A stretch of DNA of 64,000 nt from Trichormus sp. NMC-1 (lineage in GTDB: Bacteria > Cyanobacteriota > Cyanobacteriia > Cyanobacteriales > Nostocaceae): NCBI RefSeq assembly GCF_001858025.1, contig NZ_LZQD01000002.1:948572-1012571 (forward strand), given 5' to 3'. The translations under genes and the position numbers were made by a program. Below, one piece after another: positions 1 to 9,535 of this stretch (the stretch's first letter is position 1; every line of letters begins with the position of its first letter). The notes under the pieces were generated by a model. The model was given only the letters and a program-made list of their open reading frames with translations. It was not told the origin of the DNA and did not search any database.

Positions 1-111
1 GGCAAAGACAGTTAAGCACTGTTTCTAGTGTGTCTGAAAAAAGCTGGCTAAAACCTGGCTTTTGTGACGCTTTGTTTTATGTCCATTGTGGTTTTTTCTT
101 GATAAAAAATT

Positions 112-1089
112 ATGTTTCCTATACATCGCCCCCGCCGTTTACGTACTCATCCTCAATTGCGTCGGATGGTACGTGAAACCGTTTTAACAACCAATGATTT
201 GATTTATCCACTGTTTGCTGTTCCCGGTGAAAGTGTTGCAAAAGAAGTTAAATCAATGCCTGGTGTCTACCAACTTTCGGTAGATAAAATTGTGGAAGAA
301 GCAAAGGAAGTTTATGACTTAGGAATTCCCGCAATTATCTTATTTGGAATTCCGGCAGATAAAGACGTAGATGCTACTGGTGCTTGGCATGATTGTGGTA
401 TTGTTCAAAAAGCAGCAACCGCAGTTAAAGAAGCTGTTCCTGATTTAATTGTTATGGCTGATACTTGTTTGTGTGAATATACAAGTCATGGTCATTGTGG
501 TTATTTACAAACTGGTGATTTGACAGGAAGGGTTTTAAATGATCCAACTTTGGAATTATTAAAGAAAACCGCAGTTTCTCAAGCTAAAGCCGGTGCTGAT
601 ATTATCGCACCTTCGGGAATGATGGATGGTTTTGTCCAAGCAATTCGTGCAGGTTTAGATGAAGCGGGATTTGAAGATATCCCGATTATGTCTTATGCTG
701 CTAAATATGCTTCGGCTTATTATGGTCCGTTTAGAGATGCAGCGGATTCAACACCTCAATTTGGAGATAGACGCACTTACCAAATGGACCCTGGTAATGC
801 TCGTGAAGCGATTAAAGAAATTGAGTTGGATATTGCTGAAGGCGCTGATATGCTGATGGTGAAGCCAGCTTTGGCATACATGGATATTATCTGGCGCGTG
901 AAGGAAGCTACTAATTTACCTGTTGCTGCTTACAATGTGTCTGGTGAGTATGCGATGGTGAAGGCTGCGGCCTTAAATGGTTGGATTGATGAACAGCGCG
1001 TTGTGATGGAAACTTTGACTGGGTTTAAACGGGCTGGTGCTGATTTGATTTTGACTTACCACGCTAAAGATGCGGCTCGGTGGTTGTAG
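112..1089 (+). CDS. hemB: Delta-aminolevulinic acid dehydratase (porphobilinogen synthase)
   Basis: Condenses two 5-aminolevulinate molecules to porphobilinogen, the first common step to haem, chlorophyll and bilins; cytosolic. The 325-residue protein is full length. The two active-site lysines are visible as Lys198 (in [15 protein letters not shown]) and Lys251 (in [12 protein letters not shown]). A cysteine cluster C119-x-C121-x7-C129 (in [15 protein letters not shown]) matches the metal site of the family. The ATG follows an AT-rich leader with no strong Shine-Dalgarno. It stands alone on the plus strand, with a hairpin terminator just downstream and a convergent reverse-transcriptase gene beyond it. 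Identification is secure. Confidence 0.97.
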   Translation: MFPIHRPRRLRTHPQLRRMVRETVLTTNDLIYPLFAVPGESVAKEVKSMPGVYQLSVDKIVEEAKEVYDLGIPAIILFGIPADKDVDATGAWHDCGIVQKAATAVKEAVPDLIVMADTCLCEYTSHGHCGYLQTGDLTGRVLNDPTLELLKKTAVSQAKAGADIIAPSGMMDGFVQAIRAGLDEAGFEDIPIMSYAAKYASAYYGPFRDAADSTPQFGDRRTYQMDPGNAREAIKEIELDIAEGADMLMVKPALAYMDIIWRVKEATNLPVAAYNVSGEYAMVKAAALNGWIDEQRVVMETLTGFKRAGADLILTYHAKDAARWL

Positions 1090-1099
1090 TAAGATAATT

Positions 1100-1166
1100 T
1101 CTCACGCAAAGGCGCAAAGGCGCAAAGAAGATTTTGAGGGTTTTTGTGTTTGGGCGTGAGATTTTT
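1100..1166 (+). terminator. Probable hemB terminator
   Basis: Eight-base arms TCTCACGC (1100-1107) and GCGTGAGA (1154-1161) pair exactly and are followed by TTTTT. The loop holds a short repeat of GGCGCAAA. The position, 11 bases after the hemB stop, fits a Rho-independent terminator, although the loop is long for one. Confidence 0.5.
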
Positions 1167-1243
1167 AGTTTTTGGTGATATTTTCAGAATAAGTTATTGG
1201 AATTCAAAATTGAATTTTTTATCAGGTAAAATCAGCAAATAAA

Positions 1244-2731
1244 CTACAGATTGGAAATTACCTTTCCAACTATATTATTCATAATTGAAGGATTCTGAAA
1301 ATATTTTAAGTGATGATTTATACGTGCTTTAACTTCAGATTTTGAACCAAAAGCAGCACACCAAGATGCCCATGTTGAAGATCCATCTCTCAGAATTGTT
1401 TCTCTCATTTCAGGTAATCCATAACGTGTATCTTGAATTTCAAGTATTTTAGCCTGTGAGATAGTAGTTGCTGAACGATGCTCATAAAGTGCATATAAAA
1501 GTTCTCCAACAGATGCTGTTTCTAATAAAAAATCTTCGCACATCTTAGCCATCCAAAATAATTGATATTCTGTTAGATGTTCACCTTTTAAGACTCTTTG
1601 TAAAATAGTTTTGGCTACAGTTTCCCTATCTTCAACAGATTCAAAGAACTTATAAGAACTTTTTGCCAAATTTGGATAATCAAATGCTATGTTAGAAATT
1701 TTATCAAAACCATCATTCCAACTATCACGCATCAATACCAGCACAAGTTCAGCATCTTCTTCATCAATATTATCATTTTTCAGAATTCCCAAAAGGAAAT
1801 CTTTTTGTTCTTTATTGAGTATAACGGAATCCATTTCATCTTCGTCTTGTATACCATCATAATCTTGTAACAATTGCTCACGAACATTTAGAAGACTAAT
1901 TTTTATTTCATCAATATCTTTATAATTAGCATTATCAGCTTTAGAAGGAAGCTTAAGTTTACCTTCATTGATTGATAAACTTTTATTACCTAATAGAGTT
2001 TGTAACTTATATAAATCCTCATAAAGAACAGATTCATCATTATCAAATAGTATAAAATCATCCATAAATCTTAAATAACGTTTAGAACGTAGACTACCGT
2101 TATAGTCAATATATTGTAGATAAGAGTTTCCTATCATTTTAGCTGGATATATACCTTGTGGTAAACAGTCAATAGAGCGGCCTGTATTTATTTCCCGCAG
2201 GAATTGACCAAATACTTTTGCATCTTGATCATCATCAGCTAACCTTGCAAACCAATGCTGAAGATCATGATGATAAATAGTGTTAAAATAATTAGCAATA
2301 TCTAATTCCATCGAGTATTTAAATTTCTCTCTACACGAATAAAATTCATTCTTGAAATTTCGATAAGAATCTCTTCCGGGTACTGGAGAAACTGATTTAA
2401 ATTTATAGCCATAGACACTTACCCGTTCTGTATTTATCTCTTGAAATTTATCCTTATATTTGTAAATAATAGAATAGATATACCACTCGGCAATTGGATC
2501 AAGCTTCAAAGTCCTTCTAAGAGTTCGATTAGGCTTGTCTGCATAAACTGTAGTCTGCGAATGAAAATTTCCGGTTCTTGCGTAGATGTTGTCAATGTAC
2601 TCTTGAAGTTCCTTATGAGCATATTGAGCCATAAATGCAGTTAGATTCAGCGGAAATAATGTTCTCTTTAAATCATCAACAATAAAATTAACTAACCCAG
2701 CATTATCATTACTAACCATTATATTTTCCAT
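1244..2731 (-). CDS. Reverse transcriptase, unknown-group/Abi-like (putative phage defence)
   Basis: A 495-residue protein with the core motifs of an RNA-directed DNA polymerase: motif A ELDIANYFN (142-150, first catalytic Asp), motif B LPQGIYPAKMIGNSYL (190-205) and motif C RFMDDFILF (221-229; the YxDD box reads FMDD). Residues from about 300 on form a helix-rich C-terminal region with no maturase or endonuclease motif, so this is not a group II intron protein. No retron msr/msd-like segment or DGR template repeat was recognised next to it. The arrangement, RT core plus helical C-terminus, is that of the Abi/unknown-group RTs, several of which abort phage infection. It is more A+T-rich than hemB and sits between housekeeping genes, which suggests acquisition. 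The exact subgroup cannot be set by eye. Confidence 0.82.
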   Translation of the reverse strand: MENIMVSNDNAGLVNFIVDDLKRTLFPLNLTAFMAQYAHKELQEYIDNIYARTGNFHSQTTVYADKPNRTLRRTLKLDPIAEWYIYSIIYKYKDKFQEINTERVSVYGYKFKSVSPVPGRDSYRNFKNEFYSCREKFKYSMELDIANYFNTIYHHDLQHWFARLADDDQDAKVFGQFLREINTGRSIDCLPQGIYPAKMIGNSYLQYIDYNGSLRSKRYLRFMDDFILFDNDESVLYEDLYKLQTLLGNKSLSINEGKLKLPSKADNANYKDIDEIKISLLNVREQLLQDYDGIQDEDEMDSVILNKEQKDFLLGILKNDNIDEEDAELVLVLMRDSWNDGFDKISNIAFDYPNLAKSSYKFFESVEDRETVAKTILQRVLKGEHLTEYQLFWMAKMCEDFLLETASVGELLYALYEHRSATTISQAKILEIQDTRYGLPEMRETILRDGSSTWASWCAAFGSKSEVKARINHHLKYFQNPSIMNNIVGKVISNL

Positions 2732-2830
2732 GTATCACTAAGGTATCATTTCTATTTTACCCACGATTGCACCTGTCAATTTCAAATATCCAGAAATAAA
2801 TTTAACTTTCTCTATAATTTAGGCGTGAGA

Positions 2831-3283
2831 TTATTTGCGTACAGGGACAACGATAAAATTGCGAGTTTCCCGAAAAACGTTTCTTAGCGTCTCTAGGGAA
2901 TCATGAGATAATGCAAACTTGAGAATGTTGACAAGTCGCCCCCAAGCATACAATTCATCAGAGTCTTTAGCTTGGCGAAATTTTAGGCTATAGAATTCTT
3001 TCCAGAACTTTGGCGCTTGATGTGTTTTCTGCTTCCGCCAACGCTTCCGCCAAGTTAATATATCTTTATTTGTAGGTCGTTCCGCATCTAAGATGGGTGG
3101 TAAGTCGGCGTAACTAACAAATCTGACTAAATGTTCCGAAATTACCAAAATTACATTCGGCCAGCAGCGAATATTTTTGATTTCCGTAACTGGAATTTTC
3201 AGCAGCAACGCAACTGCTTCTTCAGTAACAAACTTAAATAAAGGATTGACAGAGTTGGATTTCGATTGTTCAAGTGTTATCAT
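2831..3283 (-). CDS. Conserved hypothetical protein
   Basis: A 150-residue soluble protein that I do not recognise. It is basic in the middle (TWRKRWRKQKTHQAPKFWKEF) and has no signal peptide, membrane segment or known catalytic motif. It lies 99 bp upstream of the reverse transcriptase on the same strand, so the two could be co-transcribed. Its base composition is closer to the housekeeping genes, so it may be native sequence next to an inserted RT gene rather than an RT partner. Confidence 0.6.
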   Translation of the reverse strand: MITLEQSKSNSVNPLFKFVTEEAVALLLKIPVTEIKNIRCWPNVILVISEHLVRFVSYADLPPILDAERPTNKDILTWRKRWRKQKTHQAPKFWKEFYSLKFRQAKDSDELYAWGRLVNILKFALSHDSLETLRNVFRETRNFIVVPVRK

Positions 3284-3453
3284 GATTGAAGATTTTGATC
3301 TTTTGGGTAGATGAACCTGGTTTTCGGGTGAAAGACACCAAGAGGTTTAAATGAATATTTAAATTGCCGATCGCTCTTTTGTTTGGTAGACTGGAGGCGA
3401 TCGCTTTTTATTCCTGTAACTATTAAAGGATAGATACATATCTTTTGTCAAGT

Positions 3454-3666
3454 ATGGGTTTGGTAAGGTTGCGGATAAAAGAATTTGCGGCTGAGAATGG
3501 TTGGACATTAAAAGAAGTGTCTGATCGTTCTGGTGTAGGGTACAGTGCGCTCAAGGTTTATGCGCGTTCTCCTGGGTTGGCAACTGTTGATGTGACATCC
3601 TTACACAAGTTAGCACGAACCTTTAACGTATTGATAGAAGACTTGTATGAAATAGTGCAGGAATAA
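3454..3666 (+). CDS. Small HTH (Cro/C1-type) protein, copy 1
   Basis: A 70-residue protein made almost entirely of a helix-turn-helix fold: IKEFAAENGWTLKEVSDRSG is the first part, followed by a recognition-helix region and the segment DVTSLHKLARTFNVLIEDLY, typical of XRE/Cro-C1 regulators. An upstream in-frame TTG exists at 3445, but the ATG at 3454 matches the start of the paralogue at 3673. About 80 percent identical to that next gene, with six bases between them, so a tandem duplication. The target is unknown; the pair could autoregulate. Confidence 0.75.
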   Translation: MGLVRLRIKEFAAENGWTLKEVSDRSGVGYSALKVYARSPGLATVDVTSLHKLARTFNVLIEDLYEIVQE

Positions 3667-3672
3667 TAAACT

Positions 3673-3885
3673 ATGGGCTTGGTGAGGTTGCGGGTCAAAG
3701 AATTTGCGGCTGAGAAGGGCTGGACTCTCAAAGAAGTTTCAGAGCGTTCAGGAATTGCATACACCACGCTCAAGAACTATGCTAAGTCTCCGGGCTTGGC
3801 TACCGTGGACGTAACTTCTCTGCAAAAGCTGGCACGGACATTTGAAGTTTTGATTGAAGATTTATATGATGTTGTAGAAGAGTAG
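3673..3885 (+). CDS. Small HTH (Cro/C1-type) protein, copy 2
   Basis: A 70-residue paralogue of the preceding gene, differing at about 14 positions, mostly conservative and some in the presumed recognition helix (GVGYSALKVYAR against GIAYTTLKNYAK). AGGAA ten bases ahead of the ATG is a usable ribosome-binding site. The differences in the recognition helix suggest that the two copies may bind different sites or form heterodimers; that is inference. Confidence 0.75.
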   Translation: MGLVRLRVKEFAAEKGWTLKEVSERSGIAYTTLKNYAKSPGLATVDVTSLQKLARTFEVLIEDLYDVVEE

Positions 3886-3917
3886 GGTGATTCCATTCAC
3901 AATTCAAAATTCAAACT

Positions 3918-4231
3918 ATGGTATAGCCGTAGACAGGGTGGTTAGGACATCAATTGATAATGAAACTCCCACTACAAGAGGGTTTTACTCCTGAACGGCA
4001 GTTGCTTTATGCCGGGGAACCCGTCCACCGCACTGCCTCCTCCTGTACGGGCGTATTGCAATACGCCCCTACTGACTCCTGAGTCCTGCTATAACTACCC
4101 AGTCCTCAGTTTCCAGTACCTAGTCACCAGTTCCCAGTTCCCAGTCGTCAATAAGAGTGCGATCGCTGACGGTATTGGGGACAATGACACGATAAAATTC
4201 TAAAACAATAAATTGTAATAAAGGTCTAAAT
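3918..4231 (+). repeat. Duplicated pdhB leader, copy 1
   Basis: 314 bp that recur exactly at 4381-4694, offset 463 bp. The block ends at the A and T of what is, in the second copy, the pdhB start codon, so this copy is a leader cut off from its gene. It contains the perfect 20-bp palindrome GGGCGTATTGCAATACGCCC (4049-4068) and CAGTTCC/ACTCCTG-type short repeats. The first 74 bp also occur upstream of mreD at 42359. The short open frame inside it (4009-4203) is repeated unchanged in copy 2 and looks non-coding. Confidence 0.9.
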
Positions 4232-4380
4232 AACCCGTCCACCGCACTGGAGCAACTCTAGGTAAAGACAGTATTCAACGCAGCATTTACGCTGGTATTG
4301 GTGGTCTGACTTTAGTCTTAATTTTTATGGTCTTGTACTATCGACTACCAGGAATGATAGCGAATGTGTCACTAGTGATT
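4232..4380 (+). pseudogene. 132-bp secD fragment joined to an 18-bp leader fragment
   Basis: Positions 4249-4380 repeat 6687-6818 of secD base for base as far as can be read (132 bp). Positions 4232-4249 repeat 4018-4035 of the leader (18 bp, AACCCGTCCACCGCACTG). The fragment has no start, stop or export function; it is debris of a local rearrangement, with the parent gene only 2.4 kb downstream. An assembly error is the alternative explanation. Confidence 0.88.
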
Positions 4381-4694
4381 ATGGTATAGCCGTAGACAGG
4401 GTGGTTAGGACATCAATTGATAATGAAACTCCCACTACAAGAGGGTTTTACTCCTGAACGGCAGTTGCTTTATGCCGGGGAACCCGTCCACCGCACTGCC
4501 TCCTCCTGTACGGGCGTATTGCAATACGCCCCTACTGACTCCTGAGTCCTGCTATAACTACCCAGTCCTCAGTTTCCAGTACCTAGTCACCAGTTCCCAG
4601 TTCCCAGTCGTCAATAAGAGTGCGATCGCTGACGGTATTGGGGACAATGACACGATAAAATTCTAAAACAATAAATTGTAATAAAGGTCTAAAT
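4381..4694 (+). repeat. Duplicated pdhB leader, copy 2 (native pdhB upstream region)
   Basis: Second exact copy of the 314-bp block at 3918-4231; this one runs into the pdhB ATG at 4693, so it should contain the working promoter and 5' untranslated region. It carries the same 20-bp palindrome (4512-4531), a possible regulatory hairpin. No confident promoter boxes can be named. Confidence 0.88.
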
Positions 4695-5676
4695 GGCAGA
4701 AACACTATTTTTCAACGCCCTCCGGGAAGCCATTGATGAAGAAATGGCGCGTGATTCCAGCGTATTTGTTCTTGGTGAAGATGTAGGACAGTACGGTGGC
4801 TCCTATAAAGTAACCAAAGACCTATATCAAAAGTATGGCGAACTCAGAGTTTTAGACACTCCTATTGCCGAAAATAGCTTTACAGGGTTGGCTGTAGGAG
4901 CCGCAATGACAGGGTTAAGACCGATCATTGAAGGCATGAATATGGGCTTTTTGCTTTTAGCCTTCAACCAAATCTCTAACAACGCCGGGATGTTGCGCTA
5001 CACTTCAGGCGGTAACTTTAAAATCCCTATGGTCATTCGTGGCCCTGGTGGAGTAGGTAGACAGTTAGGTGCAGAACATTCTCAGCGACTAGAAGCTTAT
5101 TTCCAAGCTGTTCCAGGGTTAAAGATTGTCGCTTGTTCCACACCTTACAACGCCAAAGGACTGCTTAAAGCCGCAATCCGTGATGATAATCCTGTGTTAT
5201 TTTTTGAACACGTTTTGCTTTATAACTTAAAAGAAAATCTGCCAGAAACAGAATATTTACTCCCACTCGATAAAGCTGAAGTAGTCCGTCAAGGTAAAGA
5301 TGTCACAATTTTGACTTATTCCCGGATGCGGTATCATGTCCTGCAAGCCGTAAAAACTTTGGAAAAACAAGGATACGATCCAGAAGTTATTGACTTGATA
5401 TCTCTCAAGCCCCTTGATTTTGATACTATTGGCGCATCAATCCGCAAAACCCACCGTGTAGTGATTGTGGAAGAGTGCATGAGAACTGGGGGTATTGGCG
5501 CAGAATTAACCGCTTCTATCAACGATCGCTTGTTTGATGAATTAGATGCACCTGTACTGCGGCTTTCTTCCCAAGATATACCCACACCTTACAACGGTAA
5601 TCTAGAACGCCTAACAATTATCCAACCAGAGCAAATCGTTGAAGCAGTCCAAAAAATGGTAGCTTTGCGAGTTTAG
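4693..5676 (+). CDS. pdhB: Pyruvate dehydrogenase E1 component, beta subunit
   Basis: Beta subunit of the thiamine-diphosphate-dependent E1 enzyme that decarboxylates pyruvate and passes the acetyl group to the E2 lipoyl domain. 327 residues, the normal bacterial/plastid length. The start [18 protein letters not shown], the stretch [15 protein letters not shown] with its conserved Glu, and the C-terminal transketolase domain (about 200-320) are typical. The E1 alpha gene is not in the window. The start codon is fixed by the homologous N-terminus; the leader is duplicated upstream. secD follows after 164 bp. Confidence 0.95.
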   Translation: MAETLFFNALREAIDEEMARDSSVFVLGEDVGQYGGSYKVTKDLYQKYGELRVLDTPIAENSFTGLAVGAAMTGLRPIIEGMNMGFLLLAFNQISNNAGMLRYTSGGNFKIPMVIRGPGGVGRQLGAEHSQRLEAYFQAVPGLKIVACSTPYNAKGLLKAAIRDDNPVLFFEHVLLYNLKENLPETEYLLPLDKAEVVRQGKDVTILTYSRMRYHVLQAVKTLEKQGYDPEVIDLISLKPLDFDTIGASIRKTHRVVIVEECMRTGGIGAELTASINDRLFDELDAPVLRLSSQDIPTPYNGNLERLTIIQPEQIVEAVQKMVALRV

Positions 5677-5840
5677 GTAATTGGTGATGGGTAATTGGTG
5701 ATGGGTAATGTAATCTTAAAAACTCTTTCTCTTGTCTGTCACCTGTCACCCGTCACCTGTCACCTGCTCTCTATCAAAACTTCTACTCATAACGCGATCA
5801 AAGAACGCTATTATAGCATTTGTCAGTTGTGAGTGATAGT

Positions 5841-7253
5841 ATGCAAAGACAGCGATCGCTATTAGCGTTGATTATAGTTTTGGTCATCGCCGCTATTGCG
5901 GTGATTGCGACAATTCCCGTACCCTTGGGATTGGACTTGCGGGGCGGCTCACAGCTTACAATTCAGGTGAAACCAACAGCGGAAATTAAGCAAATCACCG
6001 AAAGAGAATTGGAGGCCGTGAAGAAAGTCGTCGAAGGACGGATTAATGGTTTAGGCGTTTCGGAACCAGTAATTCAAACTGTGGGTACAGATAAAATCTT
6101 AGTACAACTGCCGGGAGTGAATGACCCAGAACAAGCAGAACGGGTACTAGGGGGTACAGCCCAGTTAGAATTTAAGATTCAAAAACCGAATACAGAAACT
6201 CAAGTATTTGCGCTGCAAGTATCACGCTCCGAACTCAAAGCTAAACAAGAAGAGTTGAGAAAGAGTGGTGATAAAGAAGCAATTGCTAAAAATCAAGAAG
6301 ATTTAAACAACAGTAATCAAGCGCTGGCGGAATTATTTGAAAGCACCAACCCACCACTCACAGGTAAATATCTCAAGGATGCCTACGGTGAACCCACTCA
6401 AGGCAATAGTTGGAATGTAGCTATTCGTTTTGATCAAAAGGGCGGTGAACTATTTGCAGAATTGACTAAAACCCTGGCTGGGACTGGACGCGGTATCGGT
6501 ATTTTTCTTGACAATGAACTAATTAGTTCTCCTAGTGTGGGTATAGAATTTGCCACAACAGGGATTACAGGCGGTTCTGCGGTGATTACAGGTCGGTTTC
6601 AAGCCCAAGAAGCGAACAATTTAGGTGTGCAGTTACGAGGTGGCGCGTTACCTGTACCTGTAGAAATTGCTGAAAGACGGACAGTAGGAGCAACTCTAGG
6701 TAAAGACAGTATTCAACGCAGCATTTACGCTGGTATTGGTGGTCTGACTTTAGTCTTAATTTTTATGGTCTTGTACTATCGACTACCAGGAATGATAGCG
6801 AATGTGTCACTAGTGATTTACTCGCTTCTGACTTGGGCTACCTTTTGTTTATTGGGTGTCACCCTCACCTTACCGGGAATTGCTGGTTTTATTCTCAGTA
6901 TTGGTATGGCTGTAGATGCTAACGTGTTAATTTTTGAACGGACAAGGGAAGAATTGCAAGCAGGTAAATCTTTATATCGTTCTGTAGAATCTGGTTTTTA
7001 TAGGGCATTTTCCAGCATTTTAGACAGTAATGTTACTACCTGGATTGCTTGTGCAGCACTATTTTGGCTGGGTTCAGGGTTAGTAAAAGGCTTTGCTCTC
7101 ACTTTAGCTTTAGGGGTAGCAGTGAGTATGTTTACAGCCATTACCTGTAGTCGCACATTAATGTTTTTGGCTATTTCCATTCCCTCTTGGCGGAAAACAG
7201 AACTTTACAGTCCTAATGTGCCAAAAGTGAAGAAAGTGGAGGTAGCTCAATGA
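5841..7253 (+). CDS. secD: Protein translocase subunit SecD
   Basis: Membrane subunit of the Sec translocon accessory complex that uses proton motive force to pull exported proteins across. From the ATG at 5841 the protein has 470 residues: an N-terminal membrane helix (about 7-28), the conserved [11 protein letters not shown] segment, a large periplasmic/lumenal region, and five more helices with the [15 protein letters not shown] signature. In-frame TTG 5820 and GTG 5829 lie upstream, but [10 protein letters not shown] fits the family start. The stop overlaps the secF start by four bases (ATGA), so the two are translationally coupled. A 132-bp piece is duplicated at 4249-4380. Confidence 0.96.
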   Translation: MQRQRSLLALIIVLVIAAIAVIATIPVPLGLDLRGGSQLTIQVKPTAEIKQITERELEAVKKVVEGRINGLGVSEPVIQTVGTDKILVQLPGVNDPEQAERVLGGTAQLEFKIQKPNTETQVFALQVSRSELKAKQEELRKSGDKEAIAKNQEDLNNSNQALAELFESTNPPLTGKYLKDAYGEPTQGNSWNVAIRFDQKGGELFAELTKTLAGTGRGIGIFLDNELISSPSVGIEFATTGITGGSAVITGRFQAQEANNLGVQLRGGALPVPVEIAERRTVGATLGKDSIQRSIYAGIGGLTLVLIFMVLYYRLPGMIANVSLVIYSLLTWATFCLLGVTLTLPGIAGFILSIGMAVDANVLIFERTREELQAGKSLYRSVESGFYRAFSSILDSNVTTWIACAALFWLGSGLVKGFALTLALGVAVSMFTAITCSRTLMFLAISIPSWRKTELYSPNVPKVKKVEVAQ

Positions 7254-8227
7254 AACTAAGTATTAACAAATCGCGATCGCTCTGGTGGACTATTTCGGCT
7301 GCTATCATTCTTAGCGGTATCATCTCAATGGTGATTTCTTGGCAAACACCAGCTATCAAAGCACCTTTACGCCCCAGTTTAGATTTTATCGGTGGGACGC
7401 GATTGCAGCTAGTTCGAGACTGTAGTCCACCTAATAACTGTGACCAACCAATAGATATCAACGCCGTTCGGGAAGTTGCTAAATCACAGGGACTTGGAGA
7501 TAGTAGCATCCAATTAATCTCCGAAAATGGTCAAGAAAATGGCATTACCATTCGCACAAAAAACTTGGAGACTGACCAGCGTACCAAGTTACAAAACGCC
7601 TTAAGCGAAAAAATAGGTGCTTTTGACCCGCAAAAAAATCAAATTGATTCCGTAGGTGCAACATTAGGAAAAGAGTTATTTACTTCTGGGGTTTTAGCTC
7701 TAATAGTTTCATTTGTAGGTATTACTATCTACATGAGTTTCCGCTTCCAGTTAGACTATGCCCTGTTTGCGATTGTGGCTCTATTCCACGATATTTTAGT
7801 TACTGTCGGTGTGTTCTCAATTTTGGGCTTAGTTGCAGGTATAGAAGTAGATAGCCTCTTTATCGTCGCGTTGCTGACCATCACAGGTTTCTCCGTTAAC
7901 GACACGGTGGTAATTTATGACCGGATTCGGGAAACTATTAAACTCAATCCCGAACTTCCCATTGCGGAAATTGTGGATGATGCTGTCAACCAAACTTTAT
8001 CTAGGTCAATCAACACTACTTTAACAACCTTACTGACATTATCTGCTATCTTCCTATTTGGTGGAGAAACACTGCATTATTTCTCTTTGGCTCTCATTAT
8101 TGGCTTTATTATGGGGGCTTATTCCAGTATTTTCATCGCCAGTACACTATTAACTTGGTGGCGAGAGCGCACAGAAACATCTACAATTGAAGCAATTAAT
8201 ACATCTGTTAGTTCCCAGGATAGTTAG
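7250..8227 (+). CDS. secF: Protein translocase subunit SecF
   Basis: Partner of SecD in the SecDF complex. 325 residues with an N-terminal helix (about 13-31), the [12 protein letters not shown] motif, and a C-terminal bundle of membrane helices with the family motif [17 protein letters not shown]. The start overlaps the secD stop (ATGA). The C-terminal tail is hydrophilic. A run of 7-bp repeats follows the stop. Confidence 0.96.
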   Translation: MKLSINKSRSLWWTISAAIILSGIISMVISWQTPAIKAPLRPSLDFIGGTRLQLVRDCSPPNNCDQPIDINAVREVAKSQGLGDSSIQLISENGQENGITIRTKNLETDQRTKLQNALSEKIGAFDPQKNQIDSVGATLGKELFTSGVLALIVSFVGITIYMSFRFQLDYALFAIVALFHDILVTVGVFSILGLVAGIEVDSLFIVALLTITGFSVNDTVVIYDRIRETIKLNPELPIAEIVDDAVNQTLSRSINTTLTTLLTLSAIFLFGGETLHYFSLALIIGFIMGAYSSIFIASTLLTWWRERTETSTIEAINTSVSSQDS

Positions 8228-8258
8228 CTCAGGGATTAGTTCAAAATGGGATTAAAAT

Positions 8259-8304
8259 AATTCGTAATTCGTAATTCGTAATTCGTAATTCGTAATTCGT
8301 AATT
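8259..8304. repeat. Heptamer tandem repeat (ATTCGTA)
   Basis: About six perfect head-to-tail copies of a 7-bp unit, of the short tandemly repeated repetitive (STRR) type known from heterocystous cyanobacteria. It lies between secF and the next gene and is likely to vary in copy number between strains. Confidence 0.85.
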
Positions 8305-8368
8305 AGGAAAATTCCCCTTACTCCTTCTGCATTCTCTGCTTCCTGCTATATTGTAATTTTCTTGTCCT

Positions 8369-8782
8369 ATGGCTCAACAGGAAGAACCACCAATTAATGA
8401 TTCAATCATTGAAAACCCTGACGCTACTTTTATTCGCCAAGTACAGAGGTTACACCAGCTAACAGTTTATGGCAGGTGGTTATTTGCTGGCGGTTCGTGG
8501 CTCCTGATTGCACCTGCTTGCTTATGGGATTTACGTGCAGAAATGGCTTTGTGGCAACAATATTTTACTTGGGTAGCAGTGCGATATGGACTCGCTTTTC
8601 ATCCACTAGCTACTCTTGGTTTATCCTTTTGTATTGCCATAACTATTTCTGTTTTAGTTTGGCAAAGTCGGAATATTCTTTTGGGACTACCACAACAGGA
8701 AAAGCAACGCTTAGAAACACAAGTTTGTCGCATCCGTCAGCAAGGTCCTACTCATCCTCTCTGGAAGTGGGTTTGTCAATGA
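8369..8782 (+). CDS. Conserved hypothetical membrane protein
   Basis: 137 residues with two predicted membrane helices (about 37-53 and 79-103) between a hydrophilic N-terminus and a basic C-terminal tail. I do not recognise a domain. It lies 141 bp downstream of secF on the same strand and could be read from the same transcript, but nothing ties it to secretion. The overlapping frame at 8476-8817 is a shadow. Confidence 0.6.
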   Translation: MAQQEEPPINDSIIENPDATFIRQVQRLHQLTVYGRWLFAGGSWLLIAPACLWDLRAEMALWQQYFTWVAVRYGLAFHPLATLGLSFCIAITISVLVWQSRNILLGLPQQEKQRLETQVCRIRQQGPTHPLWKWVCQ

Positions 8783-8962
8783 ATAGGTACAAGCAAGAAG
8801 TTCTTTGGATTTGGTGAGCATAGCTCCTCTGTATGGCTTTGTCGGTCATAATATCAGAGACATTTTAATTGTTGAGTTGCCTATATATATACAGTTTCAG
8901 TAATTTCTAGCAAAATATGACATAACCGTAGCGAAGATATTACGAACATTGGGTGTCTAAAC

Positions 8963-9466
8963 ATGAAATATTCTCAGATTCACTTTAGCGAGCAGCGTAG
9001 CTTTAGCAAAGGACAAAGCTCTTCAGAAATTGATCTTTACCAACTCCAGAACCTATTTGATATTGCCGCTTTCTGGGCAAAAGGGCGTAGTGTTGAGGAT
9101 TTAGGGATAGCTATTGCTAACAGTGAACCAGTGATCTGTGTGTGGGATAAAGAGCAATTAATTGGCTTTGCTAGAGCTACTTCTGATGGTATCTATCGCG
9201 CTACAATTTGGGATGTTGTCATCCACCCAGAGTATCAAGGCAATGGACTGGGAATTAAATTAGTAGAAACAGTTTTGAGTCATCCGCGAATGCAAGTAGA
9301 GCGTGTTTACCTGATGACTACTAACCAACAGGCATTTTATGAAAAGATTGGTTTTCAAAGTAATAGCACAACCACGATGGTGCTATACAATCAATCTCAT
9401 ATAGGTTCTCCTGCAACTGGAGAAGTTCAGTTTCAAGAATCATTAGTACCGCTTTCTCAGAATTAA
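8963..9466 (+). CDS. GNAT-family N-acetyltransferase
   Basis: Transfers an acetyl group from acetyl-CoA to an amine. The 167-residue protein has one GNAT domain: the beta4-beta5 region [21 protein letters not shown], the CoA pyrophosphate loop HPEYQGNGLG (about 94-103) and the C-terminal QQAFYEKIGF motif. It resembles the SNAT/NSI-like plastid and cyanobacterial acetyltransferases and is a paralogue of the gene at 15104-15631, but is more divergent. The substrate is not known from sequence. The last 30 residues are a non-conserved tail. Confidence 0.85.
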   Translation: MKYSQIHFSEQRSFSKGQSSSEIDLYQLQNLFDIAAFWAKGRSVEDLGIAIANSEPVICVWDKEQLIGFARATSDGIYRATIWDVVIHPEYQGNGLGIKLVETVLSHPRMQVERVYLMTTNQQAFYEKIGFQSNSTTTMVLYNQSHIGSPATGEVQFQESLVPLSQN

Positions 9467-9535
9467 AAATTAACAGTTAAAAATTAAAAAAGCGAATTAA
9501 ACAAGCTTTTCACTTTGTTTAACTTATGCCGTTTT

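Noticed and set aside
1244-3283. Retron or diversity-generating retroelement around the reverse transcriptase
   Set aside because: No template/variable repeat pair, no accessory avd-like gene and no recognisable msr-msd were seen in the flanking sequence.
4009-4666. Identical 64-codon frames at 4009-4203 and 4472-4666
   Set aside because: Part of the duplicated leader; composed of heptamer-like repeats and the palindrome, and low in protein character.
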